Origin: Protonemura montana
Taxonomy: Eukaryota; Arthropoda; Insecta; Plecoptera; Nemouridae
Assembly (NCBI GenBank): GCA_947568835.1
Contig: OX387604.1
Location: 21,977,076-22,041,075, forward strand
Direction: 5' to 3'
Length of the DNA: 64,000 nucleotides
Under the pieces are notes generated by a model that was given only the letters and a program-made list of their open reading frames with translations, was not told the DNA's origin and ran no database searches. The first letter of the stretch is position 1; each line of letters begins with the position of its first letter. A program made the translations under genes and the position numbers. Below, in pieces: positions 26,201 to 37,582 of the stretch.

Positions 26201-29200
26201 ACTTCACAGGAAAACCTTTTCAATTTTCTCTTAAAATTTAGGAACCCATTTTCTATTTGGAAGCAGCTTATGGAAAACGCTATCCAACCAATTTTTAGTT
26301 GCCTTACCGTGTGTGGCTGCATGTGGCGATTCGCTGCGCTCGCTAGGGCTTGGCGGCGTTGGCGGGCGCTGCACATAAGCTGCCGCATGCTCAGCGTAGT
26401 TAGCGGCATCTGCGTATGCCGGAAACGCCGATCCGTACGAAGGGCTCGGATACGGGTAGTCAGGCCGCGCCGAATACTGCTCATAGTCTTGGTACGACGG
26501 CCGGTACGCCTCAGGGTATCGCCGTCCTGCGCAAAACCAGCGGTATTACTATCAGGTCTTTCGTCTGTAGAGAAGTGACAGAGTTTTTCCTCGGGATTTG
26601 AGTCTTTTGAAACAATTCCACGCTGGTAGCCACGAGTGGACGATAAACTGATGTTTGTTTCAGTTAGTTTATGAACGCGGTGCCAAACCAACGCTGTTAC
26701 CAAAGTTTAAATTTATCACTAAGCTGCATTCCCAAACAGGTGGTTGTTACCACAACGTGGTTGTTACCACGTGCATAGAGATTACGTGACACCAAACGGA
26801 GAACAGTGCTGCTATGGCGATCTAACAGAGCTGCCTACCATAGCAAGTAAAGCTGATTTCACTGCATGGACCATTTTACCAAAATCTTTTACCAAGTTGT
26901 GAAAACAAACATAATATTCTCCCCAGATTATTGGAATTTTCCATGACATTTGATCTGATGACAACTTGAACGAGTGAGATCATGGGAATTTGCAAAACCC
27001 AATCAAAGTACTACACGTTTCGATCTTGTCTGTGTGACAGCGTGTTCGCGAATTACCTGTGTCAAGTGTGGGGTAGGGCTCCTGCCCGGCCAGGAGCTCG
27101 TAGTTGGCAAACTGTGGGTAACCAGGCGGGCCAGACGAGACCACCCCGACGCTAGAGTATGGGATGCCGACGTATTCGAGCTGCTGTCCATCAGGGCCTA
27201 TGTGGTGCACTTCCCGCACCACTTTCGTCAAAGTCGTCACCTGCAACAGACAAACGTTCACAAAATGGTCGCTAGAAACATCGGCGCACCGATATTCCGA
27301 GAAGCCCCTAATGTCGATCTCGGTTTCAAAGGGGCTGGTTATTTTTAAAAAATGCTCGTTTTGTTTGATGATTGTTGGGATCAATATTACACAAAAATTT
27401 ACAGCTTAGATATACCAACTTATTATTCCAGGTATTTTTTGGCTTACCTAACCTGCTGCTCCAGGCTTTCAATATTCGTCCCGTGATTGCAAATGCGAAA
27501 ACAAAATAACTGGTAGGAAGGTAAACACTAGGCTGAAGGCAACTGTAAGGGTAAACAACTTTTCATGCGAAACTTTGCTAATGGTTCTCGTACTGTTGCA
27601 AGTTTATTAATGACAACTGTTATAGCCAACCCACATGACCCAACTAGGTTGGGAGTGAAACAAGACGTACCTGTTGAGTAGTCTGTTGCTTCTGCGTGCG
27701 AGCAACAAGAGTAGGCGTGTCCAGGTGGCCTAACGAGGACTTCGGAGAGTGATTATCTGGGTGACCGTTGGAGGGATAGCTCACGTCTACGGAGTAAGAG
27801 CTTGCCTGCTGCACCTCGGGTTGAACCCTGCAATCACAGCGCCAAAAACGTCAGCTACCAAAACCCTGAGACTGTTCCAACTGTCAGGCTGTCATTAACA
27901 ACTCGATGTAATACATAGTGGATATTGCCCATGTTTATGGCTGGTGATTTTTCTTATTTTGCAAGCTCGTGCAAAGAGATTACTAATTCATACAGCTGCG
28001 CTTTCTAATTGTTTGGTACGCAGGCTAGAATAAGCATTTCTTGAAAATCTTCTCAGTGTATCAACTGTAGAAATAAATGTTAGATACCTACAGTTTTATT
28101 ACCTTCAGAACAATTTATACCTGTCATTTTTTAATGTGATTAGACTCTTATGTGTATTGTGGGTATAGCAATGTTAATATGCTCAGTAATAATCTCCCAA
28201 TGTAACGTGTTTGCAAAATTAATAGGGTTAAAACAATAAACTTATCATCCAGCTTGGTAATGCTTTCTGATAAATCATATGAATCATATGGCAATGAGGA
28301 GGCAATGTTTTCAGCTGAATGCAGATATTGCACCTTATCTTGCTGTACTCTATTATGACACACCTGGTTCTAGGTAAACATTTGAGCAGTTTGAACTCAT
28401 TTTGTGGGCTGTTAAGATAAAACAGAACTTATATTGATGTCTACGTTGTTCCAGACTTCTGATAGACTTTCCTCTATCCTACCTGCTTCTAATCCTCTGT
28501 AATCATGTTATGGCATTAATGCCATGCGCATGTATTGAGATAGACAATACGTCTCACTTAATCAGGAAGATATAATGAATTAATAAAGCTCTGTAGCTGG
28601 TGTTCTCAAAATTATACACGCTGCAAGGAGAAAATATTCTACTTAGTGTTTGAACAATTTGCATAGATCTTTATGAAGGTACTTTTCTTTTGCTTGCAAT
28701 TAATTCAATGCATATTCCAATGTATTGCTGCATCTGCATGTAATGTTCAAAGATTGAAAGGTACATTATGATGAAGTTTTTATGTTTTCTTTTACCACAA
28801 TATCAAAAGTAAAGCACTCGGCAATCCAACAAGTAGGTAGGAAGGGATCAATTAAGAAGTCACTTACGAATATTGCGACATGTCGGCAGATTTCTCTTGC
28901 AAAACTCTCCTGGAAATAAATTATTGGCTGATATAATTAATCTGAATGTATTTCACCGACTGTAACTTAGTTATATACTACGATTCAATGCAATCTTATG
29001 GCTAATAGTTGATATAAGAGTGGACTATGCCCGATATAAAAATCAGTGAAATATAGCTTTTTTTTAAACACTGGATAATAAGAAACAGGCTATTATCCCA
29101 ATAGAATTCTCTAATACACACTTGAAAAGAAATAACACAAAATATGTCTCTCAGTTCAAGTGGAAAACTTGCCGCAAATGGCTGGTTCAACAAATAAAAA

Positions 29201-32200
29201 TGGAAAAAATATAATGCCAAGAATTGAGAAATTAGCCCTTTCATTACAAGGCAATTAGATAGCTCTTAAAATATAATTATTGCTAAGCTTAATAATATTA
29301 ATAATAGCAATCATCTAAAAATCAGCAGTACCTTCTATTCAAATAAAAACCGTCCAACCTATTTCCCAAACGATTCACACGTTGGCCATACTCTTGACCA
29401 AGCTAAAAAAATAAAAAACCACATTTAGCCTGACACAGTTGAGACAAGCTGAGCAAACATGCCTGGCTCTCATTCTAGTGAGTTTATCCTAAAAGAGTAT
29501 GAGGATGCATAACAGAGACATGCCCATAACCATCAGAAACAAGGAGGAAGTAGGGAGAGGAGGGAGAGGGAGAGGGAGAGAGCATGCTAGGAAGTGCGAG
29601 CAGATTGGTACCTCTGCGTGATCTCGGTGCGAGTGATGCTGTGCTCCTGACGCTGCTCCACTCGGCGGTTCACCAGCCTGTCAGCCCAAGCCAAATGCAA
29701 AGCGGAGAGGTAAGAACCAACTCTTAAGACCCACAAGCCATTCAAAGAAGTTACGCATCCACTGCCACGAGTTTCAATTGGACAGAGGACAATTTGCATA
29801 CACATAGAACATTTTATTTAGCAGGTTGACCAAAAAAGTGAAAATTGCCAAGAAATTATTTAAGTAGCAAAGAACATAGATCAAACCAAATAGGATTAAC
29901 CAGCGCTACGTGATTTATCAACAAATTGCCTACAATTTTTTTTGTGGGTTGAACATATTTTGGTGCATATAAAAATAAAAAAAGAATGACAAGCAAAAAC
30001 GAGGGAAATAAGTTTTTTAGTAGGTCAATTTTGTGCTTGGGCTTCCTGACAATGTCTCAACTTCCCCATTCAATTAGCAAGAGGAACCTTACCAGAGAAA
30101 ATAATGACTTCCCATCAAATTACTAACTCATATTTTTAAAACGATTTTTAAAATATTCACAAACGCCATTCTACTATTTTGCTAAGTTGTCTTATTCGAC
30201 AATAAGCTCTTAGTATGTATACGTCACTGGAATTAATTATTGAAATATTACGAGAATCATGTTGAATGTTGATGAATAAAGCTGTCTTGGTCGAGCTGGC
30301 TGTATGTCATGGGATGAAGTCCAGCCAATGTAAATATTCAAGGGGGATGGAAGATCACTTCATTTTGCTTATAAACATAAACTACTGCAGTGAGTATCAT
30401 GACAAATTTAACAAATGCTTTTTCTTTATAAGCGGGCCTATAGCACCGCCAAGTGCCAACCAAATTAATGTTCTTAAATTTGAACAGAAAAATTACGAGA
30501 TGTTTTTTTAACGACACACGTGTATACATGAAAAAATAGTTCCACAAACTTTGAGCTTTGAATGAAATTTGCAAGTTTTAAAGGAGGAAAATATAATTAA
30601 ATCTAAGAAATATAACAATGAGAATATAGTCACTAAAAGTGCTGGTTAATCCTTAGACTACTAAATGACAAACAATTGCCGGTTAAAATATTACGGATGA
30701 ACGTTAGCTATCAGAGAGATAAGTGAAGCAAACAGTAGCAACAAACCAAAGCCAAGAGCTTGTTAATGTGGTGATTTGGCTCTGGCAGCAGTGAACGTTT
30801 GACAAAGCTTAAGTGCAAAATATTGGATTGGACTGAAATTGTGCGGTTAGGGCACACTCTGTGGTAGGTATTACACAACGTTTCAAAGCATCTCACTGAA
30901 AGGTATTAGTACGTGAAAGTCAATCAACAGACGACAATTTTATGGTAGAAGTATTGAAGGTTCAAGTTTTAAGTAATGTTAATGACTGAAAAAATATAAA
31001 TAATAGAATTAGGTAATGACTTGTCTTTTACAATTTACTTACAGACACGAGTCCACTAACTGGTTGCTGTTGGACATTGCTTTCTTAGCACAAATAGCAT
31101 CAGAATCGATGTGTTGTGTGGCAACAACACCTTCTCCCTCCTCGACACGAATGAAGACACTCAAATCTGACAAGAAGAAGTTTCGGAGATGTTAGCGCAG
31201 TCAGATTTTTACCTAGATGTACATAAGAGCAGAAATCTGGGATGTCTAGCCCACATTACTTCCCGGGAGCATTAAGGGTAACCTGGTAAAGTTACAAAAA
31301 CTCTTTTTGTTGAGCCACCTGTCTCATATGAAACTTTGGTCCAGTGTTACAAAATTACTCAACTTTGAGACTAGCTGATGAAACTGCATTCAGTGCATGT
31401 GATTCAAAGTTTGCATGGCATTTGAACTAACATGTTCACTTGAAATTATTAAAGTTGTATAAAACCAATCCGTAGATATCTTAAGATAACTAGGAAGGTA
31501 GGCAACAAATTTAATGTCTTAAAGAAGCTAAATTGCTTTACACGAAAGTCATAACTATCGAAAGTCATCGGTTACAATGACAGTTAACACACCGTACCAG
31601 GACCTTATTATACGGTATTTCAATGCGACAAAATTCACAAAAATCGTCAGTAACCAGGTGCAATACAGTTAGAATGATGGAGAAAGGCTAGATTAATGCA
31701 GGGAGCATCCACATTCAAACACCACCCACAACAATCAAAAGGTTGAAGACGGACATAGATTGGAAATTAAAAAGTGAAACGGATGACAGAAAAAATGCAC
31801 GATGAACCTTGCATCATTACGTAATTGAATAAATATCTGAAATACTAGGTTGCAAGGATGCTACGATGCTATGCAGGGAGGTATAATTTGTTAGCAGGAG
31901 ACACATTAGTAGCTAAGAATCATAAATGTGAACGAAAGTCTTGGCAACTTGGGCTCTTACCTGTCAGAGCTGATATCAATGGTTTTCACTATTGGTGTGC
32001 CAATAAAGAGATGCGACTGCATTCAATTCATTCTTGCAAGTTCAAGGCGTGAAGAATTGGCCACTTGCTGCCTGCTGGTATTTCACATCAGTGGATTATG
32101 GTAATCTGTCACTGTCACAATTGCAGCCACTAGCAAATGTCACAAGAACAAAAGGTATTCACACCCTAGTTCTGGCCTAGTGCCCCTTAACTTGAAGGAA

Positions 32201-32923
32201 GATAGTTAGCTTCCTTAGTCCTATTCCACAAGAATTCGTAACTTTTCATAAAAATCACGCCAGTCTCCAGACTGCATTACTACCTACGAGCTGCTATCAG
32301 GATATCAGCCTCCTAGACCTCAGACTCGCTGTCACAGCGGTGTAAAATACCTGTGCTTCCACAACTAAACTCAAATAAGAAGTTTTTAAGGAACTAGCGA
32401 CTATCATTCACTGAAGTTTATGCGACATTTACACAGCAAATGACGAGATAAATGGGCCGCTTCTTAGAATTTAGTAGACGAGATCATGGGGGAAATCTTC
32501 GACACGTCCTACGTCAGCATCCACTATTCGATCCCTCCCGTAGGACGAACAAGTAGCACTGTTACAATTTACAGCAACACTTTGTTTAACAACATTCAAT
32601 CCAGGGTCCGCGAAGCCACAAACAATTACAAAACGGTATAGGTGTAACAACGGCTGGCCTAACACCCCTGACTAAAATATCAACTTCACAAAATCACTGC
32701 GTTACCCACTCCCATTTTACAAGGACATTCTTCACTCCCACGGCCCACGCCCATTGCACGCCGGGTAAAACTACAAAAGCAGGAACGTCACTCCATTTCC
32801 GGTCAAAGCCGCTTGTAGCGTAGCTGGAGCTTTTAGCGGCACACATTCAAATGTGTACGATTCGATCATCCAGTATATCCTATTCTCGCAATATTACATT
32901 AGAAATTACTGACCTTTGACCAT
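11203..32923 (-). CDS. CTNND: Delta-catenin / ARVCF-p0071-type armadillo protein
   Basis: This is a p120-subfamily catenin, expected to bind the cadherin juxtamembrane tail, stabilise cadherin and modulate Rho GTPases. Coding exons in transcript order are 32914-32923 (tentative), 31043-31166, 29612-29677, 28868-28909, 27671-27827, 27057-27240, 26308-26526, 24569-24694, 24260-24319, 23436-23645, 22736-22955, 21975-22128, 21633-21772, 20990-21228, 18232-18630, 17683-17821, 14221-14566, 13535-13627 and 11203-11379. All junctions are GT-AG with matching phase, giving about 1034 residues, a normal family length. The N-terminus has a short helical Glu/Arg/Gln-rich stretch (about 45-80), then a Tyr/Pro/Ser-rich region (about 195-395). 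Armadillo repeats run from about 400 to 915. Diagnostic strings are [25 protein letters not shown] helices, [44 protein letters not shown] and NKELIG. A Lys-rich patch (ASKKKKEAQ, about 660) sits in the inter-repeat insert, as in p120. The protein ends DSWV, the class I PDZ ligand of ARVCF, CTNND2 and p0071, which p120 itself lacks. The first exon is uncertain. Confidence 0.93.
14979..14986. promoter_or_regulatory. Intronic CRE-like site
   Basis: A second full TGACGTCA octamer in the window, within GTGACGTCAC, lies in a delta-catenin intron. It is a perfect consensus match, but an octamer occurs by chance about once per 65 kb, so function is uncertain. Confidence 0.2.
15440..15520 (+). repeat. 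tRNA-like SINE head or tRNA pseudogene
   Basis: A box A-like string TAGTCTAGTGG near 15449 is followed about 50 bases later by a degenerate box B, GGTTCGTATCG (consensus GGTTCGANTCC). The spacing fits a tRNA-derived RNA polymerase III promoter. A full cloverleaf cannot be folded convincingly, so this is a SINE fragment or tRNA relic rather than a working tRNA gene. Confidence 0.35.
15672..15995 (-). mobile_element. 5'-truncated LINE 3' end
   Basis: On the minus strand, an open frame (15763-15984) contains [18 protein letters not shown] followed by [17 protein letters not shown]. This resembles the extreme C-terminus of non-LTR retrotransposon reverse transcriptases, typically W-N-x-L-P then FK-x-x-LK. 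After its stop comes a short 3' UTR and then a four-base (TAAA)n-type tail at about 15672-15690, as expected for a LINE 3' end. The rest of the element is missing. It lies just upstream of the long-TIR element and within a delta-catenin intron. Confidence 0.6.
16008..16204 (+). repeat. Left terminal inverted repeat
   Basis: This arm of the long-TIR element pairs with 16931-17135. The arms differ at few positions, apart from length variation in the homopolymeric C/G tract, which suggests a fairly recent insertion. Confidence 0.85.
16465..16905 (+). mobile_element. 5S rRNA-derived SINE (SINE3-like)
   Basis: The 441-base insertion is bounded by exact 14-base direct repeats AACAAGGATTGAAA at 16451-16464 and 16906-16919, the hallmark of target-primed reverse transcription. 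Its head closely resembles 5S rRNA, with CACCGGTTCTCG, GATCACCGAAGTTAAGCAAC (box A region, about 16506-16523) and TTGGATGGGTGACCACC (box C region, about 16542-16558), so it retains the internal type 1 RNA polymerase III promoter. The middle has a GTCCTTCGGAAGGGAC palindrome followed by GTTAAGCCAGTGGTCCCC, a block found in several invertebrate SINE bodies. The 3' end is a short TCAA-type tandem tail, probably copied by a partner LINE. It encodes no protein and is not a functional 5S gene, since the 3' part of 5S is replaced. Confidence 0.85.
16931..17135 (-). repeat. Right terminal inverted repeat
   Basis: This is the inverted copy of the arm at 16008-16204. Its G-rich inner tract (GGGGGAGGGGGGGAGG) could adopt G-quadruplex structure. 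Confidence 0.85.
18934..20309 (+). mobile_element. Degenerate hAT transposon, copy 1
   Basis: The 1376-base element begins TAGAGCCACGATTATATGG and ends with the imperfect complement of TAGAGCCAAGATTTTATGG. It is flanked by an exact 8-base duplication CCTATGAG (18926-18933 and 20310-20317), diagnostic of the hAT superfamily. On the plus strand the interior retains a fragment reading [11 protein letters not shown], matching the C-terminal dimerisation motif of hAT transposases. Stops and frameshifts interrupt it, so no active transposase is present. It sits in the delta-catenin intron between coding exons 18232-18630 and 20990-21228, with its transposase remnant antisense to the host gene. Confidence 0.9.
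21855..21888. repeat. Perfect 15-bp hairpin in a delta-catenin intron
   Basis: CTTGCTCTGGCAGAA, a GGAG loop and the exact complement form a 34-nt stem-loop, followed at once by a second 8-bp stem (CATAAATG, AGAG, CATTTATG). The pair lies about 85 bases from the donor of exon 21975-22128, on its intron side. Chance occurrence of a perfect 15-bp stem with a four-base loop is low. Confidence 0.6.
32706..32754 (-). other. Alternative first coding exon candidate of the delta-catenin gene
   Basis: A minus-strand ATG at 32752-32754 opens 49 nt ([16 protein letters not shown] plus one base) that end at a GT donor in the same phase as the tentative 10-nt exon at 32914-32923. Either could be spliced to the acceptor at 31166. 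The flank at 32730-32850 is GC-richer than its surroundings, which favours a promoter or 5' exon here. The sequence cannot decide between them. Confidence 0.3.
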
Positions 32924-35884
32924 GATTAAGTCTTAATCGATGAAAAATGAACAGATTACACCAATGTTATTCTCAACTAGGGACCTCGATTAAATAAAAT
33001 GAAATAATTATAAACTCCACTGAAAGTGCAGAAAAAACGTCTCTGCCTTATCGCTCGAATGCAATATTCCATAAAATAAAAGTACTGCTATCCACAATGA
33101 AAACTCGCTAGATTCTTAATTAATGTATTACATTTTTGGTGCAAATAATAGAGTCTGGATAATGCAAGCTATTAGTGAAAGTAAATTCGCTGCACACGAA
33201 TTCAATTAATTGGCCTACGATTTCAGACAAGAAAGGGGGAGGTGTAGGCTGGCGGAATACTGAGTGAGTGCTCTACCGACTGGCATCCTCCCTGCCTCTC
33301 AACTGTTTGAGGATATTGTCAGAGTGTAGTAGCCGTGGTAGAAGTTACGATTCCTCACTCCTCACTCTACAGCCACAGTGAAAGCAAAGCTAAGCTTCGA
33401 GGACGTTTAGGTTTCGCTACTCGCTAGGTTTACTTCTTGCCTGCCTGAAGCGGCGCCTGTCGTCTTTACTAGCTATACTAGCTAGAGTTTGTGCAGTCGA
33501 GTGTTAGCTGTTGGAGTTGGCGTAGGCTGGAGCGACACTGGTCACTTCGGCAATGTTAACATTTCTTTCAAATAGTTATGCCAAATACATTTCATGGACT
33601 TGACAACGAGAAGCAGTGTTCGGAAATCGTTGATCCCCATTTACAGGACAAGAGGACTATCCGATTGGCAAGACAAATTAAACTTATGGTGATATAAACA
33701 CGGTGAACTCTGGTCAGGACCACGGGCCTATTCTACCATCTTGGCAGGTGAGTCAGGTACTTTGACAGGAAACCATCTTCAATGCCACCTATCAGGACCT
33801 TACGTGGAAGGTGACCCTCGGATTAAAAAATATTGACGTTAGGCATTGAATTGATCGCAGAACCAAAATTGAAGTTACGTTATATTTGTGTATGCATGTG
33901 GGCACATATCCTTGGATGTGTAGGTAGATGACATTGAGTTGCGTAAATCTGTAAAAGGTTTCGAAAGGTATAAAGCAAGGTGATAGTGATGATGGAATTG
34001 CGTGACGTGTTTATTTTTCTTTTGCAATTGATGATAGAACAAGTCATCTTCTTCAATGTAATGAGCTGAAATTAATTAAATAAAAAAAACGATTTACGTA
34101 CTTTTGCCACATCCTCGAGTAATGATGGAAGTGGTTTAAAGATTATATAATAGCAAAGGGCACAGACTTATAAGCGACCCCGACTAGTACCGACCCAACG
34201 AACAGGAACATAGACTCTGAGTGAAAACACTCATAAATTACCCTAAAAAATTAAGTAGCCAGGGTACACGATGCGATTGTACCAAACGCGAAGGATTTAA
34301 AGCTCTCCTTACACAGAGATTGATTAGTGATGAAAAAATACTTCTGGTCGATTGCACTTTACTTGTATAATGGTAGAAATATATTATCATATAATTTGTG
34401 ATCGTGCAGATTGAACGATTTACCTCAATATGTGTGTAGAGTAGGACTTCGTGTGGCATGCTTGTACATTGACCGACTACCCAATACCAGACTCGAGTTA
34501 CCGACCTCAATAAGCATACCCGATCAAAAGAATGAAAGCACCCTAATACTCCGAGGCTCTCGAGATCGTCGGAGAGCTCACTTAACTAGTACTTTGGTTA
34601 ACCCACATCATGCCACTTTTTTACTTCCGATTTCTTAATAGGTAAATTAAGAGATGTCCTTACTACCTGGCGGATGTCTTTCAAAGAAAAGCTACACTGC
34701 CCATTTGCGACAAACTCAATTATGCCGCAATTGGTTTGCTTAGCTAAACCCCAAATTAACCAACTATAAGTGGTCACTAACTACTAATTTCTTGGTAAGG
34801 ATATCACAATACGAGGTAGCGTGAACCTTGGTATCGTAATTAATTAATGTTCATTGAGGAGCTGGAGTGCGTTAAATAATTTTTATGATGGATCTGTGTT
34901 TTGTTAGCTGGCCATAATCGTACTGATTGGCATGCCTTCTGCAAGTACTATGTTGAATATACATGTTTTAATATTTATGACCCAGTTTTCCTATTAATGA
35001 GGCAGCTGTTTATCGTGGGCAACAAGTAATGATGGTGGATTAAAATTAAATTTCTGCTGGTTTCGTGCCTACTTTTTGCATGGTTGATCGATAGGAGCAT
35101 AATCACTCACACATCAATTTTGTAAGCAATTATTGGTCATTGATTAATGCGAGTTTGCTCATGCATTAACACAATTTTGGCGGTATTTTCTCTGATAACA
35201 GACGTATTCTCGCTTTTAAGGGCATCAGTGACTTCTTGGAAAATATGAGTTTCAGGAGGAAAAAATGTGATTTCCAGGAAAGAGCACCTCTTGTGTCATT
35301 TGTGATAATCCGTGATTCGTGAAGAAGTCTAGAATTGGCAAAGAGTGGAACTGATGTGCGTGAAGGACGCGTTCGTTCCAATGGTAGCTCATCCGACATC
35401 AAATTCATTCATTCATTAGGCAATTAACACGAAAAACTGAACTTGGTTTTTGCGTCTAATTTCATATTGCCAAGATTATGGACGTAGGACTTCGCCTAAT
35501 CTAACGAATAAAAGTCTAGTTGTCCACATCTAATGCTAAGTCGAAAACATACAATTTAGCAGATTAAATTTGACGACGGTCCCTATCACTTCAAATTTTG
35601 TGAATGACACAATACGTTGCATATTAAAAATCTTAAACGTCAATCTTAACTTAGGTTTAACAATACCATCAGGTTACTTTTCAGGCTCAAATCAGCCACT
35701 TGCTCTACTATTTTTGATCAAAACAGTTAATGATAAGTCGCAATTTGCACGTGAAGCATTACTGATGAAATGCTGAACAAATCAACGATTTGACACATTT
35801 GCCGCGTGACTGATTTTTACTCGTGCATGAGCTGGTGTTGGCTGGCAGGCAGGCGGGCTGCCTTTTATCAAATCTAAAGAGGAA
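32924..35884. other. Intergenic region between two divergent genes
   Basis: This interval separates the minus-strand delta-catenin gene from the plus-strand GT92 gene and should carry both promoters. A moderately GC-richer patch at about 33230-33540 may belong to the delta-catenin 5' region. The rest is AT-rich with no recognisable gene, RNA or repeat. Confidence 0.5.
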
Positions 35885-37582
35885 ATGAGATGGAGTGTGA
35901 CTAACTTTGTTCATTTGCATGACAGGATGCGCTGGAGCATGTTCAGTCTGTCGGTGCGCCGGCTCATGCTGTTGGTGCTGTTGTGGGGGCTGGCCGTCCT
36001 GGGGGTGCTGCATTGGCGCAGCCGACACAAAGACGCCTTCCGAGAAGAGCTCGCCATCAAGTGGGTCAACAGTCGGCTGCTGCTTCAGAATGTGGCAGAC
36101 ACAAGGACACCACATGCTTCCATCTCTCCTGCCGCTGCAGCTGCCGGTGCCAACAATCTCCTCAATCTCGACCCTCTCGTGGACAAGACCCCCAAAAGAT
36201 CTGAAGCTCACTTGGTGCAACAATTAGAGAAACAGTTGCCTAGCTTGCCGATCGCGTATTGGAATAAACATAAGAATCACGTGATGTTCTACAAGAATCA
36301 GAGCTGTGCAAAATTTCCAAGCATCTTCGAGCTGGAATTTAATAATATTTACTGGCAGAATCTGCTTACTTCCAATGGATCTTTTCAGTTGTATGGGGCT
36401 TATTACGATGTGCGGAAGTTTAGTAAGATTGGACCAGCAGTTCGTATCCTAGGGATGATAAATCGTATCGAGCCCAAAGTCAAAACCTACTGCCAGTTCT
36501 GGTTCGAATCATACAGAGAACCTGTGATTATTAGGACGATGGAATATAAATACATTTGGTATCGGAAATGGGGCAACTACAAGCAGGGTATATACCAGCC
36601 ATATTTAATAGCTTGCCAAATCCCTGTGAAATATCACAAGCTAGTGCCTGCTTCGGTGTCCATCGTAGAAAAGCCTTGCGATGCCGCCACCAACAATTTG
36701 CGTGTGATATACAACAAACCCGAAAAGAAGAAGGGTTTTGCAGTTTGCGTGAAGGGATTAGATTTTCTTCACGAAGATCTTTCTGTGCGATTGGTCGAGT
36801 GGATAGAACTGCTTGGCATACTTGGTGCTGACAAAGTGTTCTTCTATCAATTGCAAGTGCATCCAAACATCACCAAAGTTCTCAACCACTACGAGAAACT
36901 AGACCGAGTGGATGTGACTCCTCTGACTCTCCCTGGGGGCCAGCCCAATGTGCCGGGCTTCCAGCACATGTACCTCACCAAGAAACTCAACCACAAGCGC
37001 CAGAATGAACTGATCCCTTACAATGACTGCCTCTACAAGAATCTTTATACCTACGAGTATATTGCCTTGCTGGACATTGACGAAGTTATCATGCCCATGA
37101 ACGTCATGACCTGGCGGGAACTCATGGACATTGTGGTGCCGAAAGCGTTAGCCGTCAAAAACACCACACGAGCTTCGTATAATGTGCGAAATGTGTATTT
37201 CTTAGACGATCTCATCCACGACCATGGATGGTTCAAAGAAATTCCACGATACATGCACATGTTGCAGCATGTTTATAGAAGCAAAAACTATACAAAACCC
37301 AATCAATATGTGAAATGTTTCCACAACCCTGAACGGGCACTTACTCTGCACAACCACTTTCCGCTTGCTTGCCTTGGCTCGGGTTGTACCTCGTATGCCA
37401 TCAACACCACGGACGCTCAACTGCAGCACTATCGTGCAGACTGCGTCAGGACTTTGCAAAAAACTTGCGAAGAATTCAGGCACAATAGTGTGGTTGACAC
37501 TAAAATATGGAAGTTTAAGGACCAATTAATTTCAAAGGTCACTGAAACCCTGAGTCTCCTAGGATTTTTTAATTCCATGTAA
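35885..37582 (+). CDS. GT92-family (DUF23) glycosyltransferase
   Basis: The single uninterrupted frame of 565 codons encodes a type II Golgi membrane protein of glycosyltransferase family 92, whose characterised members add beta-1,4-galactose to core fucose on N-glycans. A short cytoplasmic tail ending in Arg-Arg precedes a transmembrane anchor at about residues 27-43 (LMLLVLLWGLAVLG), then a Ser/Ala-rich stem. The catalytic domain (about 290-520) includes FLHEDLSVRLVEWIELLGIL, GADKVFFYQLQVHP, and NDCLYKNL before LLDIDEVIMP, in which Asp397-x-Asp399 is the likely metal-binding DxD. Several N-glycosylation sequons (NQS, NTT, NYT) are present. ATG at 35885 is the first in-frame start, and Met15 and Met19 are alternatives. 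An AATAAA occurs at 38040, 458 bases after the stop. Substrate cannot be told from sequence. Confidence 0.88.
   Translation: MRWSVTNFVHLHDRMRWSMFSLSVRRLMLLVLLWGLAVLGVLHWRSRHKDAFREELAIKWVNSRLLLQNVADTRTPHASISPAAAAAGANNLLNLDPLVDKTPKRSEAHLVQQLEKQLPSLPIAYWNKHKNHVMFYKNQSCAKFPSIFELEFNNIYWQNLLTSNGSFQLYGAYYDVRKFSKIGPAVRILGMINRIEPKVKTYCQFWFESYREPVIIRTMEYKYIWYRKWGNYKQGIYQPYLIACQIPVKYHKLVPASVSIVEKPCDAATNNLRVIYNKPEKKKGFAVCVKGLDFLHEDLSVRLVEWIELLGILGADKVFFYQLQVHPNITKVLNHYEKLDRVDVTPLTLPGGQPNVPGFQHMYLTKKLNHKRQNELIPYNDCLYKNLYTYEYIALLDIDEVIMPMNVMTWRELMDIVVPKALAVKNTTRASYNVRNVYFLDDLIHDHGWFKEIPRYMHMLQHVYRSKNYTKPNQYVKCFHNPERALTLHNHFPLACLGSGCTSYAINTTDAQLQHYRADCVRTLQKTCEEFRHNSVVDTKIWKFKDQLISKVTETLSLLGFFNSM

Noticed and set aside
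29342..29385. Possible extra 44-base delta-catenin exon with AG and GT borders
   Set aside because: Its length breaks the reading frame, while direct splicing of 29612-29677 to 28868-28909 is in phase.
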